A DNA stretch of 64,000 nucleotides from assembly GCF_017487405.1 (NCBI RefSeq), contig NZ_CP062222.1, positions 1,411,001 through 1,475,000 on the forward strand. Reading direction: 5' to 3'. The position numbers were made by a program, and so were the translations under genes. Of this stretch, positions 21,375 through 30,915 are shown piece by piece. This DNA is from Brevundimonas goettingensis (lineage in GTDB: Bacteria > Pseudomonadota > Alphaproteobacteria > Caulobacterales > Caulobacteraceae). The notes under the pieces were generated by a model that worked only from the letters and a program-made list of their open reading frames with translations, ran no database searches and was not told the DNA's origin. Within the stretch, counting starts at the first letter, position 1; the number at the start of each line of letters is the position of its first letter.

Positions 21375-22322
21375 ATGGCCCCCGTTCTTTCCAAGACCCC
21401 CGAAACCCTGCTGACGACCGGCTGGTCCGACTACGCCCTGCTGGACAGCGGCGACGGCAGGAAGCTGGAGCGCTACGGGCGTCACACGGTCGTGCGGCCC
21501 GAGCCGCAGTGTTTCTGGTCGCCGCGCGACCCCTCTGCCTTTGAAACCGCCAACGCCCTGTTCGATCCGCAGCAGGAGGAGGAGGACTCCGGCCGCTGGC
21601 GTTTCGACAGACACGGCCCGATCGACGCCTTCCCGCTGACGTGGCGGGATGTGAAATTCATCGGCCGCTTCACCCCCTTCCGCCACCTCGCCTTCTTCCC
21701 TGAGCAGGCTGCCAACTGGGAGTGGATGGACGCGCGCATTCGCACCCTGACGCGCTCAAGTAGTCCAAAGGACGATAGCGCAACGAACAAAGCGCCGAAG
21801 ATCCTCAACCTGTTCGGCTATACGGGCGTCGCGTCTCTCGCGGCCGCCGCTGCCGGCGCCGAGGTCACCCACGTCGACGCCTCCAAGAAGTCGGTCGCCT
21901 ATGCGCGTGAGAACGCCGAGCTGTCCGGCATGACCGACAAGCCGATCCGCTGGATCGTCGAGGACGCCCGCAAATACGTCGCGCGAGAGGTCCGGCGCGG
22001 GGCCAAATATCAAGGGATCATCCTCGACCCGCCCAAATACGGACGCGGCCCGACGGGCGAGGTCTGGCGGCTGTTCGAGGACCTGCCCGCGCTCCTGAAG
22101 GACTGCGCCGCCTTGCTGGGCGATGATGCGTCATTCCTGCTGCTCAACGCCTATGCGGCGCGGATCTCGGGCCTGTCGCTGGCCCATTTGATGGCCGAGG
22201 CGACCCATGATCGGGGCGGCCGGATCGACTGGGGCGAGCTGGCCCTGTCCGAGGACCCGCCCAGGGATGGAAGTGACGCCCGCGCCATCGGCCTGAGCTT
22301 CTTCGCCAGGTGGTCGGCATGA
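21375..22322 (+). CDS. class I SAM-dependent rRNA methyltransferase (RlmI/RlmK-like)
   Basis: Probable 23S rRNA cytosine methyltransferase. The 315-residue protein has an N-terminal RNA-facing region (HTVVRPEPQCFWSPR), SAM motif I ILNLFGYTGVASLAAAAAGAEVTHVDASKKSV, and the catalytic-loop motif GIILDPPKYGRGPTGEVW, followed by LLLNAYAARISG. Its stop overlaps the next methyltransferase start (ATGA), so the two are co-translated. The exact target base is not deducible. Confidence 0.85.
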   Translation: MAPVLSKTPETLLTTGWSDYALLDSGDGRKLERYGRHTVVRPEPQCFWSPRDPSAFETANALFDPQQEEEDSGRWRFDRHGPIDAFPLTWRDVKFIGRFTPFRHLAFFPEQAANWEWMDARIRTLTRSSSPKDDSATNKAPKILNLFGYTGVASLAAAAAGAEVTHVDASKKSVAYARENAELSGMTDKPIRWIVEDARKYVAREVRRGAKYQGIILDPPKYGRGPTGEVWRLFEDLPALLKDCAALLGDDASFLLLNAYAARISGLSLAHLMAEATHDRGGRIDWGELALSEDPPRDGSDARAIGLSFFARWSA

Positions 22323-23119
22323 CGGATGAGCGCATCATCACCTCCCTGACCAACGACACGGTCAAGGCCGTCCGCGCGCTCAACATGCGCAAGGAACGCG
22401 AGGCGACGGGCCGCTTCCTGGCCGAAGGGCTCAAGTTCATCGGCGAGGCCCTGGATCAGGGCCGGGCGCCGACGATGCTGCTGGTCGGGATGGAGGCGCG
22501 GCCGCATCCGCTGCTCGACCGGGCGAAGGCCGCGACGCTCAAGGCCGGCGGCGAGATCGTCGTCGTCACCCATCCGATCCTCGAAAAGATCAGCCGGCGC
22601 GAGAACCCGCAGACGGTGCTGGCCGTGTTTGCACAGGCCTATACGCCCCTGTCGGCCATCAAGCCGGAGGCCGCCCCCTGCTGGGTCGCGCTGGAGCAGG
22701 TGCGCGATCCGGGCAACCTCGGCACCATCATCCGAACGGCCGATGCGGCCGGCTGCGGCGGCGTCATCCTGATCGGCGACTGCGTGGACCCCTTCTCGGT
22801 CGAGGCGGTGCGGGCGACGATGGGCTCGGTCTTCGCCGTCAGCATCTCGAAGGCCACGCCCGCCGAGTTCCTGGCCTGGCGTCAGGGCTGGCCGGCCAGC
22901 GTGGTCGGCACCCGACTGGACGCCACCCACGGCTATCGCGACGCCGACTATGCCCGGCCGACCCTGATCCTGATGGGCAATGAACAGGCCGGGCTGACCG
23001 ACGACCTGGCCGCCGCCTGCGACGTCAACGTCAAGATCCCCATGCGCGGTCGCGCCGACAGCCTGAACCTGGCCATCGCGACCGGGATCATGGTCTATGC
23101 GGTGACGGACAGCGTCTGA
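22319..23119 (+). CDS. TrmH/SpoU-family RNA 2'-O-methyltransferase
   Basis: SPOUT-fold enzyme methylating ribose 2'-OH in rRNA or tRNA. N-terminal substrate domain (VKAVRALNMRKEREATGRFLAEGLKFI), then motif 1 EQVRDPGNLGTIIRTADAAG, motif 2 LILMGNEQAGLT and motif 3 IPMRGRADSLNLAIATGIMVY of the trefoil knot. Start 22319 gives an ATGA overlap with the preceding methyltransferase. Target is unknown. Confidence 0.9.
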   Translation: MTDERIITSLTNDTVKAVRALNMRKEREATGRFLAEGLKFIGEALDQGRAPTMLLVGMEARPHPLLDRAKAATLKAGGEIVVVTHPILEKISRRENPQTVLAVFAQAYTPLSAIKPEAAPCWVALEQVRDPGNLGTIIRTADAAGCGGVILIGDCVDPFSVEAVRATMGSVFAVSISKATPAEFLAWRQGWPASVVGTRLDATHGYRDADYARPTLILMGNEQAGLTDDLAAACDVNVKIPMRGRADSLNLAIATGIMVYAVTDSV

Positions 23120-24421
23120 TCAGGCAGCGCCCTCGCCTTCCTCATTCTTCAGCCGCGTCATGGCCCACAGCGCCAGGGTCGTCAGCAGGGCCGCGCCGGT
23201 CAGATAGAGGCCCACGGCGCCCAGTCCGAAGCTCTTGCCCAACATGGTCGCCACATAGGGGGCCAGGGATGCGCCGAGGATTCCCGCGACGTTGAACGCC
23301 ATCGACGCCCCCGTATAGCGCACCGCCGCCGGGAAAGGCCGCGCCATGGCCGCGCTCAACGGCCCGTATGTGCAGCCCATCAGGGCGAAGCCGAGCGCGA
23401 AATAGACCAGTAGTCCCGGCAGCCCGGCATTGAACAGCGGTGCGATGAGGAAGCCGAACACGCCGATCCCGATCGAAGCCAGCATCAGGATGCGCAGCTG
23501 CCCCCAGCGGTCCGCTGCGAGGGCCGCGACGGGAATGAAGGCCCCGAAGAACATCACCCCGATCAGCTGCAGAGGCAGGATGTCGGCCCGGGACAGGCCC
23601 AGCTCGCCGGTCGCCCAGGACAGGCCCCAGACGGTCAGCAGATAGAAGACCACGAAGGTCGTCGTCCCGCCCAGGGCGCCGAGCGCCAGGGCGCCCTTGT
23701 ACCGGGCGAACAGGGTCAGGACCGGCGCTCGCACCCGCTCGGCCTTGGCCACGACCTTCTGGAACTCGGGCGTCTCGTGGATGCGCAGCCGCACCCACAG
23801 GCCGACGAAGACCAGGATCGAGCTGGCCACGAACGGGATCCGCCAGCCCCAGCTCAGGAAGTCCGCCTCGGCCATGAAGCTGGTCAGGAGGATGAAGGCC
23901 CCGGTCGAGAGGATGAAGCCGATGGGCGCGCCGAGCTGCGGGAACATGCCAAACCAGGCCTTGCGCCCCGGCGGGGCGTTCTCGGTCGCCAGCAGCACCG
24001 CCCCGCCCCACTCGCCGCCCAGGCCGAAGCCCTGACCGAAGCGGCAGATGGCCAGTAGCAGCGGCGCAATGACCCCGACCTGGGCATGGGTCGGCAGAAG
24101 GCCGATGGCGATGGTCGACAGCCCCATGGTCATCAGGGCGGCCACGAGGGTGGCCTTGCGCCCGACCCGGTCGCCGAAATGGCCGAACACCACGGCGCCG
24201 ACGGGGCGGGCGAAGAAGGCGATGGCGAAGGTCACGAAGGAACTCAGCTGCGCCGCCGCCGGGTCGGTGCCCGGGAAGAACAGGGCCGGAAACACCAGCA
24301 CCGCCGCCGTGGCGTAGATGTAGAAGTCGAAGAACTCGATGGTCGTGCCGATCAGGCTGGCGAACAGCACGCGGCGGGTCGACGCCGGGCTGGGCGCGAA
24401 CAGCAGGTCGGATTGGGTCAC
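23120..24421 (-). CDS. MFS transporter, metabolite:H+ symporter (MHS) family
   Basis: Twelve-helix inner-membrane transporter of 433 residues. MHS signatures: SLIGTTIEFFDFYIYATAA, RPVGAVVFGHFGDRVGRKATL (MFS motif A), CRFGQGFGLGGEWGGAVLLATENAP and LSWGWRIPFVASSILVFVGLWVRLRIHETPEF. The family carries dicarboxylates, shikimate, proline/betaine and others; the substrate cannot be assigned. Its stop abuts the convergent TrmH stop with no gap. Likely co-transcribed with the symporter gene 54 bp upstream. Confidence 0.92.
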   Translation of the reverse strand: MTQSDLLFAPSPASTRRVLFASLIGTTIEFFDFYIYATAAVLVFPALFFPGTDPAAAQLSSFVTFAIAFFARPVGAVVFGHFGDRVGRKATLVAALMTMGLSTIAIGLLPTHAQVGVIAPLLLAICRFGQGFGLGGEWGGAVLLATENAPPGRKAWFGMFPQLGAPIGFILSTGAFILLTSFMAEADFLSWGWRIPFVASSILVFVGLWVRLRIHETPEFQKVVAKAERVRAPVLTLFARYKGALALGALGGTTTFVVFYLLTVWGLSWATGELGLSRADILPLQLIGVMFFGAFIPVAALAADRWGQLRILMLASIGIGVFGFLIAPLFNAGLPGLLVYFALGFALMGCTYGPLSAAMARPFPAAVRYTGASMAFNVAGILGASLAPYVATMLGKSFGLGAVGLYLTGAALLTTLALWAMTRLKNEEGEGAA

Positions 24422-24475
24422 GGGCGCATCCTCGGGCTTCTTTCCCGCATGGGATGCGCGGGGCGACCGGTCAGG

Positions 24476-25480
24476 TCAAGCCGGAAGCTCTGCCGTTTCC
24501 TTCACCGGCGCCGGTTCGCCTTCGGGCCGTTCGGCGTAACGGCGGGCCAGGACGGCGCAGACGAACAGCTGGATCTGGTGGAACAGCATCAGCGGCAGAA
24601 CGATCAGGCTGACCGCCTGACCGGCGAACAGGATGGCGGCCATGGGGATGCCCGAGACCATCCCCTTCTTGGAGCCGCAGAAGACGATGGCGATCTCGTC
24701 CTCTTTCGAAAAGCCCAGCCTGCGGCTGGCGATCGTCAGGGTCACCATGACGGCGCCCAACACGAGGATGTTGAGGAGGAAGACCAGACCCAGATCGAGG
24801 ACGTCCAGTTTGCCCCAGATGCCCGCGACCATGCCCGCGCTGAAGGCCGCATAGACGACGAGCAGGATCGAGCCGCGGTCGACGTAACCGACCAGTTTGG
24901 CGTGGCGGCTCAGGAAGGCGCCGATCAGCGGCCGCGCCGCCTGACCGAGGACGAAGGGCAGCAGGATCTGCAGGGAGATGTCCTCGACCGCCTTCAGCGA
25001 GATCCCGCCGCTCGCGCCCGGCAGCAGGAAGGTGACCAGAAGCGGCGTCAGGACCACGCCCAGCAGATTGGACAGCGACGCGCTGCACAGGGCCGCCGGG
25101 ACATTGCCACGAGCGATGGAGGTGAAGGCGATCGACGACTGCACCGTCGAGGGCAGCAGGCTGAGATACAGAAGCCCGACCGCGATCTCGGGCGCCAGAA
25201 AGCGGCCGAAGACGGCGTTCACCGCCAGGCCGATCAGGGGAAACAGGACGAAGGTCGAGGCGAACACCATCGACTGCAGCCGCCAGTGCGACAGCCCGGC
25301 CCAGATCGCCGCGGGCGAAAGCCGTGCGCCGTACAGGAAGAACAGCAGGGCCACCGCCGCCGTGGTCACCCACTCCGCCACGACCGCCCACTCCCCCCTC
25401 GCCGGCAGGACGGCGGCGATGGCCACCGTCGCGATCAGCATCAGCAGATAGGGGTCGATCAGGCGGCGCAACGTGCTCAT
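24476..25480 (-). CDS. bile acid:sodium symporter-family protein (SLC10A7-like)
   Basis: About ten membrane helices in 334 residues; motifs FLYGARLSPAAIWAGLSHWRLQ, LPSTVQSSIAFTSIARGNVPAALCSASLSNLLG and FCGSKKGMVSGIPMA are characteristic of the SBF-like (PF13593) subgroup. The substrate is unknown; true bile acids are unlikely. Start 25480 is preferred over a spurious upstream extension. It precedes the MHS transporter on the same strand. Confidence 0.88.
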   Translation of the reverse strand: MSTLRRLIDPYLLMLIATVAIAAVLPARGEWAVVAEWVTTAAVALLFFLYGARLSPAAIWAGLSHWRLQSMVFASTFVLFPLIGLAVNAVFGRFLAPEIAVGLLYLSLLPSTVQSSIAFTSIARGNVPAALCSASLSNLLGVVLTPLLVTFLLPGASGGISLKAVEDISLQILLPFVLGQAARPLIGAFLSRHAKLVGYVDRGSILLVVYAAFSAGMVAGIWGKLDVLDLGLVFLLNILVLGAVMVTLTIASRRLGFSKEDEIAIVFCGSKKGMVSGIPMAAILFAGQAVSLIVLPLMLFHQIQLFVCAVLARRYAERPEGEPAPVKETAELPA

Positions 25481-25560
25481 GCGAAGGCTTTGGGCCTCTG
25501 CGCTGCGATGCACAACCGGCCGGGCCTCACGAACGGTGACCGCTCCCCGTGCTCACACGG

Positions 25561-26373
25561 CTAGATCGGAACGAGGAAGTAGGTGATCCCGGTGACCTGC
25601 AGAATGACGTAGGCCAGCATCGAACCGATGAACATCACCACCCCCAGGGCGATCACCCGCGCCGCCGATCCGAACCAGGACAGCCCATAGGCGAACCGCA
25701 CATGGGCCACGCCGTGGACGACGATCGCGATGAACAGCACCGGCAGCACAAGCGGGGCCAGCGACATCGTCGGGTTCATCAGAAGGCGGGCCACGGCGAA
25801 GTCGCCGACGTATTGAACCGACAGACCGGAGACCACGATGAACGCCAGAACGGAACAGGCCGCCAGCCCGAGGAAGGCGCTCTCGTAGAGGGCGAAGGCG
25901 ACGTGCTGGTAAAAGGTTCGCTTGAGCCGTGACGGCAGCAGCAGCGGCATGATCAGGGCCGTCACAGCAGTGCCGACCACAGCCGTCTGGAAGACGAACA
26001 ATTGCAGGATCGACCCGATGACGCCGTCGCTCCTGGGCCAGGCAAGGCTTTGGGCCAGGGTCAGGATCGATCCGAACACCACGACGGCGAACACCGTCCG
26101 GACCGGCGACATTCTCAAGGTCCGCCGGCCTTCCCACCAATCCCGCGTAAGACGACCGGGATTGAGCAGCAGCAGTCCCAGGGTGCTCCACAGAATCCCG
26201 TCCGGCCGGGCAAACGCCATCAGCCATTCGATGACGAGGTCGAGGACCCGATCCCGCTGAACGACCGTCTGGCCGCATTCTCCGCAATAGCGGCCGGTGA
26301 CGGGGTGCGCGCAGTTGCGGCACAGCAGGGTCGATGTCGGCGCCACCTCAGCGATTTCAGGCAATGTCGACAC
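25561..26373 (-). CDS. DUF3667 membrane protein with N-terminal zinc ribbon
   Basis: A CxxC...CxxC ribbon (C18, C21, C30, C33 in CRNCAHPVTGRYCGECGQ) precedes five or six hydrophobic helices in the 270-residue protein. The ribbon plus short linker (RDRVLDLVIEWL) and membrane bundle is the DUF3667 layout. Function unknown. Confidence 0.85.
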   Translation of the reverse strand: MSTLPEIAEVAPTSTLLCRNCAHPVTGRYCGECGQTVVQRDRVLDLVIEWLMAFARPDGILWSTLGLLLLNPGRLTRDWWEGRRTLRMSPVRTVFAVVVFGSILTLAQSLAWPRSDGVIGSILQLFVFQTAVVGTAVTALIMPLLLPSRLKRTFYQHVAFALYESAFLGLAACSVLAFIVVSGLSVQYVGDFAVARLLMNPTMSLAPLVLPVLFIAIVVHGVAHVRFAYGLSWFGSAARVIALGVVMFIGSMLAYVILQVTGITYFLVPI

Positions 26374-26461
26374 GCGGACCTCCGGGGATAGGACGCATGC
26401 TCGCCGATCGCGCTCAACACACCCTTAAGCTGAGCGAAGAAATCCGCACCCGGGCGTCGCC

Positions 26462-28894
26462 TCAGGTCCCTCGCGGCTTGGCGCGGCTGGTGGGGTCGGC
26501 GTTGGCGGGGTCTTCGGGCCAGGGGTGGCGGGGGTAGCGGCCGCGCATCTCGGCGCGGACGGCGGCCCAGCTGCCGGACCAGAAGCCGGGCAGGTCTTTG
26601 GTCATCTGCACCGGACGGCGGGCGGGCGACAGCAGGGCGAGCGTCAGGGCGACGCGGGCATGACCGCCGACCGTCGGATGGGTTTTCAGGCCGAACAGCT
26701 CCTGCACCCGGATATCGACGCGTGGCCCGCCCTCGGCCGCATAGTCGATGGCGGCAGAGCCGAGCGGCGTGACCAGCCGGGCGGGCGCCAGATCGTCCAG
26801 CGCCCTCTGCCGGTCCCAGGGGATCAGGGTCCGCAACCCCTGTTCCAGCGCCCCGTCGGAGATGGCCTCGAGCGACTGGACGGTCTCCAGCAGGGGCCAG
26901 AGCCAGGTCTCGCGTTCGGCCAGAAGCCCGGCCTCCGACATATCGGGCCAGCCGTCCTCCAGCCCCGCCAACCACACCAGCCGGGCGCGCAGATCGGAGG
27001 CCCGCTCGCCCCATTTCAGATCGCGCAGGCCGTCGCGCTCGACCTCGGCCTTCAGGGCGGCCGTGACGGCGGCGCGGTCGGGGGCGCCGGTGATCTTCTC
27101 GTCGACGACGATGGCGCCCAGACGCCGGATGCGGCGCATGACCATACGGCCCGAGGGTTCGCGCGTCAGCCGGTCCTCGACCGTGACCTGATCCTCCAGC
27201 GCCGCCGGATCGACCGGCGCGGCCAGACGGATACGGTCGCGAGCGTCCCCGCCGCCGACCTCTGCGACAGCCAGCCAGGGCTCGCGCGCCAGCTGATCGG
27301 TCGGATCGAGGAAGGCGCCGCGTCCCGAAGCCAGCAGCACCTCGCCCGGCTTGCCGCGCGCCCTGGCGATCCGCTCGGGGAAGGCGGCGGCCAGCAGGGT
27401 TCCAATGTCTCCGTCACCGCCCTTCCCGCGCCCTTGGGACGCCGCCCGGCTCCAGCGCTCGGCCAGCTTCATCGCGTCGCGGGCGCGGGGCGAGCGGTCG
27501 CGCTCCAACCCGCGCAGACGCTCGCGGATATCGACGTCATTGCCGCCCAGCCCCGGCTCGGACAGCACCGCCGCCAACTTCGCGCCCAGCATCGCCTCGC
27601 CCGCATCGGCGGCTACGGCGGCCAGATGAGCCAGACGGGGCGTCAGGGGGATGCCGATCAGCCTCTTCCCATGGTCGGTCAGGGCGCCGGCCTGATCCAG
27701 CGCGCCCAGCCGGGTCAAGACGTTCCTCGCCTCGGCGAAGGCGCCGGCGGGCGGCGGGTCCCGCAGGGCCAGCTCCTCGGCCGACCGCGCCCCCCAGCGG
27801 GCCAGATCCAGGGCGAAGGCGGTCAGGTCGGCCTCGAGAATCTCGGGCCGCTGATGCGGGACCAGACCGCGTGTCTGTTCCTCGTCCCACAGCCGGTAGC
27901 AGACGCCGGGCTCCACCCGCCCCGCCCGGCCCCGGCGCTGTTCCGCCGAGGACCGGCTGACGCGGACGGTGATCAAGCGGGTCAGGCCGCTGGACGGCTC
28001 GAAGCGGGGCACACGCGACAGGCCGCCGTCGATGACGACCCGGACGCCCTCGATGGTCAGGCTGGTCTCGGCGACCGAGGTGGCCAGGACGATCTTGCGC
28101 CGGCCGGGCGGCGACGGACCCAGCGCCCGGTCCTGCTCGGCCTTGTCCAGCGCACCGTACAGGGCGACCACATCGACCGCCGGGTCGTGCACCTGTTCGT
28201 TCAGTCGCTGCAGGGTGCGGTGGATCTCGCCCTGCCCCGGCAGGAAGGCGAGGATCGACCCGGTCTCCTCGGTCAGGGCCTGACGGCAGGCCCGGGCCAT
28301 GGCGTCCTCGAACCGTTCGGCGGCGTTGCGGCCCAGGTAACGGGTCTCGACCGGGAACATCCGCCCCTGCGCCTCGACCACGGGCGCGCCCTGCAACAGC
28401 GCCGACACCCCCGCGATATCCAGCGTCGCCGACATGACCAGCAGCTTCAGATCGGGCCGCAGCAGGGACTGACTCTCCCGCGCCAGGGCCAGACCCAGGT
28501 CGGCGTCCAGACTGCGCTCGTGGAACTCGTCGAACAGGACGGCGCCGACGCCGTCGAGCCCGGGGTCTTCGAGGATGATGCGGGTGAAGACGCCCTCGGT
28601 GATCACCTCGATGCGGGTCTTCGGTCCGATCCGGCTCTGCAGCCGGGTGCGATAGCCGACGGTTTCGCCGGCGGATTCCTTCAGGGTCGCCGCCATACGT
28701 TCGGCGGCGGCGCGGGCGGCCAGACGCCGTGGCTCCAGCACCAGCACCTTGCCGTCGCCCAGCCAATCCTGGTCCAGCAGGGCCAGGGGCACGACCGTCG
28801 TCTTGCCCGCCCCCGGCGGCGCGGCCAGCACGACCGCGTCCGACCCGGCAATCGCGGTCTTCAGGTCTTCGAGAACAGCATGAATCGGAAGCAT
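26462..28894 (-). CDS. hrpB: ATP-dependent RNA helicase HrpB
   Basis: DEAH-family helicase of 810 residues. Walker A VLAAPPGAGKTTVVPLALL (about residues 23-41), motif Ia LEPRRLAARAAAERMA, DEFH box VLFDEFHERSLDADL, SAT motif LLVMSATLD, motif V VLATSVAETSLTIEGVRVVIDGG, motif VI QRRGRAGRVEPGVCYRLW, and the HrpB-specific C-terminal domain. Start 28894 gives the family N-terminus MLPIHAVLEDL. The cellular role of HrpB is poorly defined. Confidence 0.94.
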   Translation of the reverse strand: MLPIHAVLEDLKTAIAGSDAVVLAAPPGAGKTTVVPLALLDQDWLGDGKVLVLEPRRLAARAAAERMAATLKESAGETVGYRTRLQSRIGPKTRIEVITEGVFTRIILEDPGLDGVGAVLFDEFHERSLDADLGLALARESQSLLRPDLKLLVMSATLDIAGVSALLQGAPVVEAQGRMFPVETRYLGRNAAERFEDAMARACRQALTEETGSILAFLPGQGEIHRTLQRLNEQVHDPAVDVVALYGALDKAEQDRALGPSPPGRRKIVLATSVAETSLTIEGVRVVIDGGLSRVPRFEPSSGLTRLITVRVSRSSAEQRRGRAGRVEPGVCYRLWDEEQTRGLVPHQRPEILEADLTAFALDLARWGARSAEELALRDPPPAGAFAEARNVLTRLGALDQAGALTDHGKRLIGIPLTPRLAHLAAVAADAGEAMLGAKLAAVLSEPGLGGNDVDIRERLRGLERDRSPRARDAMKLAERWSRAASQGRGKGGDGDIGTLLAAAFPERIARARGKPGEVLLASGRGAFLDPTDQLAREPWLAVAEVGGGDARDRIRLAAPVDPAALEDQVTVEDRLTREPSGRMVMRRIRRLGAIVVDEKITGAPDRAAVTAALKAEVERDGLRDLKWGERASDLRARLVWLAGLEDGWPDMSEAGLLAERETWLWPLLETVQSLEAISDGALEQGLRTLIPWDRQRALDDLAPARLVTPLGSAAIDYAAEGGPRVDIRVQELFGLKTHPTVGGHARVALTLALLSPARRPVQMTKDLPGFWSGSWAAVRAEMRGRYPRHPWPEDPANADPTSRAKPRGT

Positions 28895-29041
28895 CAAACG
28901 CGCTCTAGCGGCAACGCAGGCGGTCATGAAAGCGTCGTCGCAAGGTCACCCGATTGATACCGCGTTGCACAAGCCCGTTTCCATGGTTAGCGTCCCGCCC
29001 AAACCGGCAGGAGCCGGGGGCAACAAGTCGAGGGGTAATCC

Positions 29042-30610
29042 ATGTGGCGCGTTAAATCGCTAGACGCGATTCTAGCCACGGCCGAGAAGAAGTCTCTTCA
29101 TCGGTCGCTAGGTCCGGTTCAACTGACCCTTTTGGGTATCGGCGCCATCATCGGCACCGGCATTTTCGTCCTGACCGCGGCCGCCTCGCAAAAGGCCGGC
29201 CCGGGCATGATGCTGAGCTTCGTGATCGCCGGCGCGGTCTGCGCGGTCGCCGCGCTCTGCTACTCCGAACTGGCGGCCATGGCCCCGGTTTCGGGCTCCG
29301 CCTACACCTATACCTACGCCGTCATGGGCGAACTGCTGGCTTGGTGCGTCGGCTGGGCCCTGATCCTCGAATACGCCGTCGCGGCCTCGGCCGTGTCGGT
29401 CGGCTGGTCGGGCTATGTGCTGGGCTTGATAGAGAACGGGCTACATTTCAACTTCCCTGATCTTCTATCCGCCGGACCGACCTGGGCCATGAAGGGCTTC
29501 ATCCCGGTGCCGGACTTCTCGGCGGGCATCGTCAATGTTCCGGCCATCATCGTGGCCCTCGCCGTGACCGGCCTGCTGATCCTCGGCACGACGGAATCGG
29601 CCCGCGTCAACGCCATCTTGGTGGCCATCAAGGTCATCGCCCTGACGGTCTTCATCGTCCTGACCCTCCCGGTCATCGACACCGCCAACCTGTCGCCCTT
29701 CACGCCTAACGGCATGTTCGGCGCCTATTCGGGCATGGGCGTCGTCGGGGCCGCCGCCTCGATCTTCTTCGCCTACGTCGGCTTCGACGCCGTCTCGACG
29801 GCCGCCGAGGAAACCAAGAACCCGCAGAAGAACGTGCCGATCGGCCTGATCGGTTCGCTGGCCTTCTGTACGGTCTTCTATCTGCTGGTCGCCCTCGGCG
29901 CGGCCGGCGCCATCGGCGCCCAGCCGGTGCTCGGCGCCGGCGGTGCGGCTGTCGAGCCGGGTTCGCCCGCCTTCGTCGCCGCCTGCGCCCTGCCCGCCAA
30001 CGCCCAGCAACTGGTTTGCTCGAACGAGGCGCTGGCCCACGTCCTGCGCGTCATCGGTCACCCGCAGGTCGGCAACGCCCTGGGCCTGGCCGCCATGCTG
30101 GCCCTGCCCTCGGTCATCCTGATGATGATCTATGGTCAGACCCGCATCTTCTTCGTCATGGCGCGTGACGGTCTGCTGCCGGAAGGCCTGACCAAGATGC
30201 ACAAGACGTTCAAGACGCCTTACATCGTGACCCTGTTCACCGGGATCGCCGTCGCCATCGCCGCGGCCCTGTTCCCGGTCGGGAAGCTGGCCGACATCTC
30301 CAACTCGGGAACGCTGTTCGCCTTCTTCATGGTCTCGATCGCGGTCCTGGTCCTGCGCAAGACGGATCCGAACCGTGGCCGGCCGTTCAGAATGCCGCTG
30401 GTCTGGATCATCGCGCCGATCTCGGCCGCCGGCTGCGCCTTCCTGTTCTGGAACCTGCCGCACGACGCCAAGATGGTGCTGCCGATCTGGGGCGGCGTCG
30501 GCCTGGTGATCTACTTCCTGTACGGCTACCGCAAGAGCCACATGGCCAAGGGTCGGATGGAAGTCCACGAAGACGACGCCGACATCCCGCCGCCGCCGGC
30601 GACGACCTGA
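29042..30610 (+). CDS. APC-superfamily amino acid permease (CAT/YfnA-like)
   Basis: Inner-membrane amino acid transporter of 522 residues with about twelve helices. SLGPVQLTLLGIGAIIGTGIFVLTA is the unwound TM1 substrate-binding signature; SGSAYTYTYAVMGELLAWCVGWALILEY and FFAYVGFDAVSTAAEETKNPQKNVP are typical of the cationic amino acid transporter branch. A GAGGGG ribosome site lies 6 bases before the ATG. A strong terminator follows. Specificity cannot be read from sequence. Confidence 0.92.
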   Translation: MWRVKSLDAILATAEKKSLHRSLGPVQLTLLGIGAIIGTGIFVLTAAASQKAGPGMMLSFVIAGAVCAVAALCYSELAAMAPVSGSAYTYTYAVMGELLAWCVGWALILEYAVAASAVSVGWSGYVLGLIENGLHFNFPDLLSAGPTWAMKGFIPVPDFSAGIVNVPAIIVALAVTGLLILGTTESARVNAILVAIKVIALTVFIVLTLPVIDTANLSPFTPNGMFGAYSGMGVVGAAASIFFAYVGFDAVSTAAEETKNPQKNVPIGLIGSLAFCTVFYLLVALGAAGAIGAQPVLGAGGAAVEPGSPAFVAACALPANAQQLVCSNEALAHVLRVIGHPQVGNALGLAAMLALPSVILMMIYGQTRIFFVMARDGLLPEGLTKMHKTFKTPYIVTLFTGIAVAIAAALFPVGKLADISNSGTLFAFFMVSIAVLVLRKTDPNRGRPFRMPLVWIIAPISAAGCAFLFWNLPHDAKMVLPIWGGVGLVIYFLYGYRKSHMAKGRMEVHEDDADIPPPPATT

Positions 30611-30628
30611 TCGGACCGAAACGACAGA

Positions 30629-30658
30629 AAGGCCCCGGAGCGATCCGGGGCCTTTTTT
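30629..30658 (+). terminator. intrinsic terminator after the APC permease
   Basis: Perfect 11-bp stem (30629-30639 with 30644-30654, GCGA loop) followed by a T-run to 30658. AA precedes the stem, so it could also act on minus-strand transcripts arriving from tRNA-Leu. Confidence 0.9.
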
Positions 30659-30681
30659 GTTGGTGGATACAGCCGCAAGGC

Positions 30682-30773
30682 GCTTAATCGGCGAGCGACC
30701 GCGTCGCGAGCGTTAGCGCGCTGGAACGGAATGGCGCTCAAGCAGCGAGGCTCCGCGAGCCCGAGCGTTAGCG
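30682..30773 (-). repeat. two copies of a covarying-hairpin element downstream of tRNA-Leu
   Basis: On the plus strand copy A is GCTCAAGCAGCGA (30736-30748), hairpin GGCTC-CGC-GAGCC, then GAGCGTTAGCGC after one extra C. Copy B is GCTTAATCGGCGA (30682-30694), hairpin GCGAC-CGC-GTCGC, then GAGCGTTAGCGC. The flanks are conserved while the 5-3-5 stems are entirely different but perfectly paired. A third copy is at 59894-59929. Copy A begins about 17 bases after the 3' end of tRNA-Leu. Confidence 0.8.
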
Positions 30774-30790
30774 CCCCTAGAAGGAAGAGT

Positions 30791-30875
30791 TGGTGCGGAT
30801 GAGAGGACTCGAACCTCCACATCTCTCGATGCCAGAACCTAAATCTGGTGCGTCTACCAGTTTCGCCACATCCGC
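30791..30875 (-). tRNA. tRNA-Leu (anticodon UAG)
   Basis: 85 bases including encoded CCA. Acceptor GCGGATG pairs with CATCCGC, the anticodon stem CCAGA/TCTGG encloses loop TTTAGGT (anticodon TAG), a long class II variable arm follows, and the T arm is GAGG-TTCGAGT-CCTC. Reads CUA leucine codons (and probably other CUN by wobble). Confidence 0.97.
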
Positions 30876-30915
30876 ACGGTAGGAGCGCCGCTCTACAGGC
30901 GGGCCGCGCTCGCGT

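Noticed and set aside
26525..28957. 810-codon open frame antisense to hrpB
   Set aside because: Same shadow pattern; no motifs, while hrpB has all helicase motifs.
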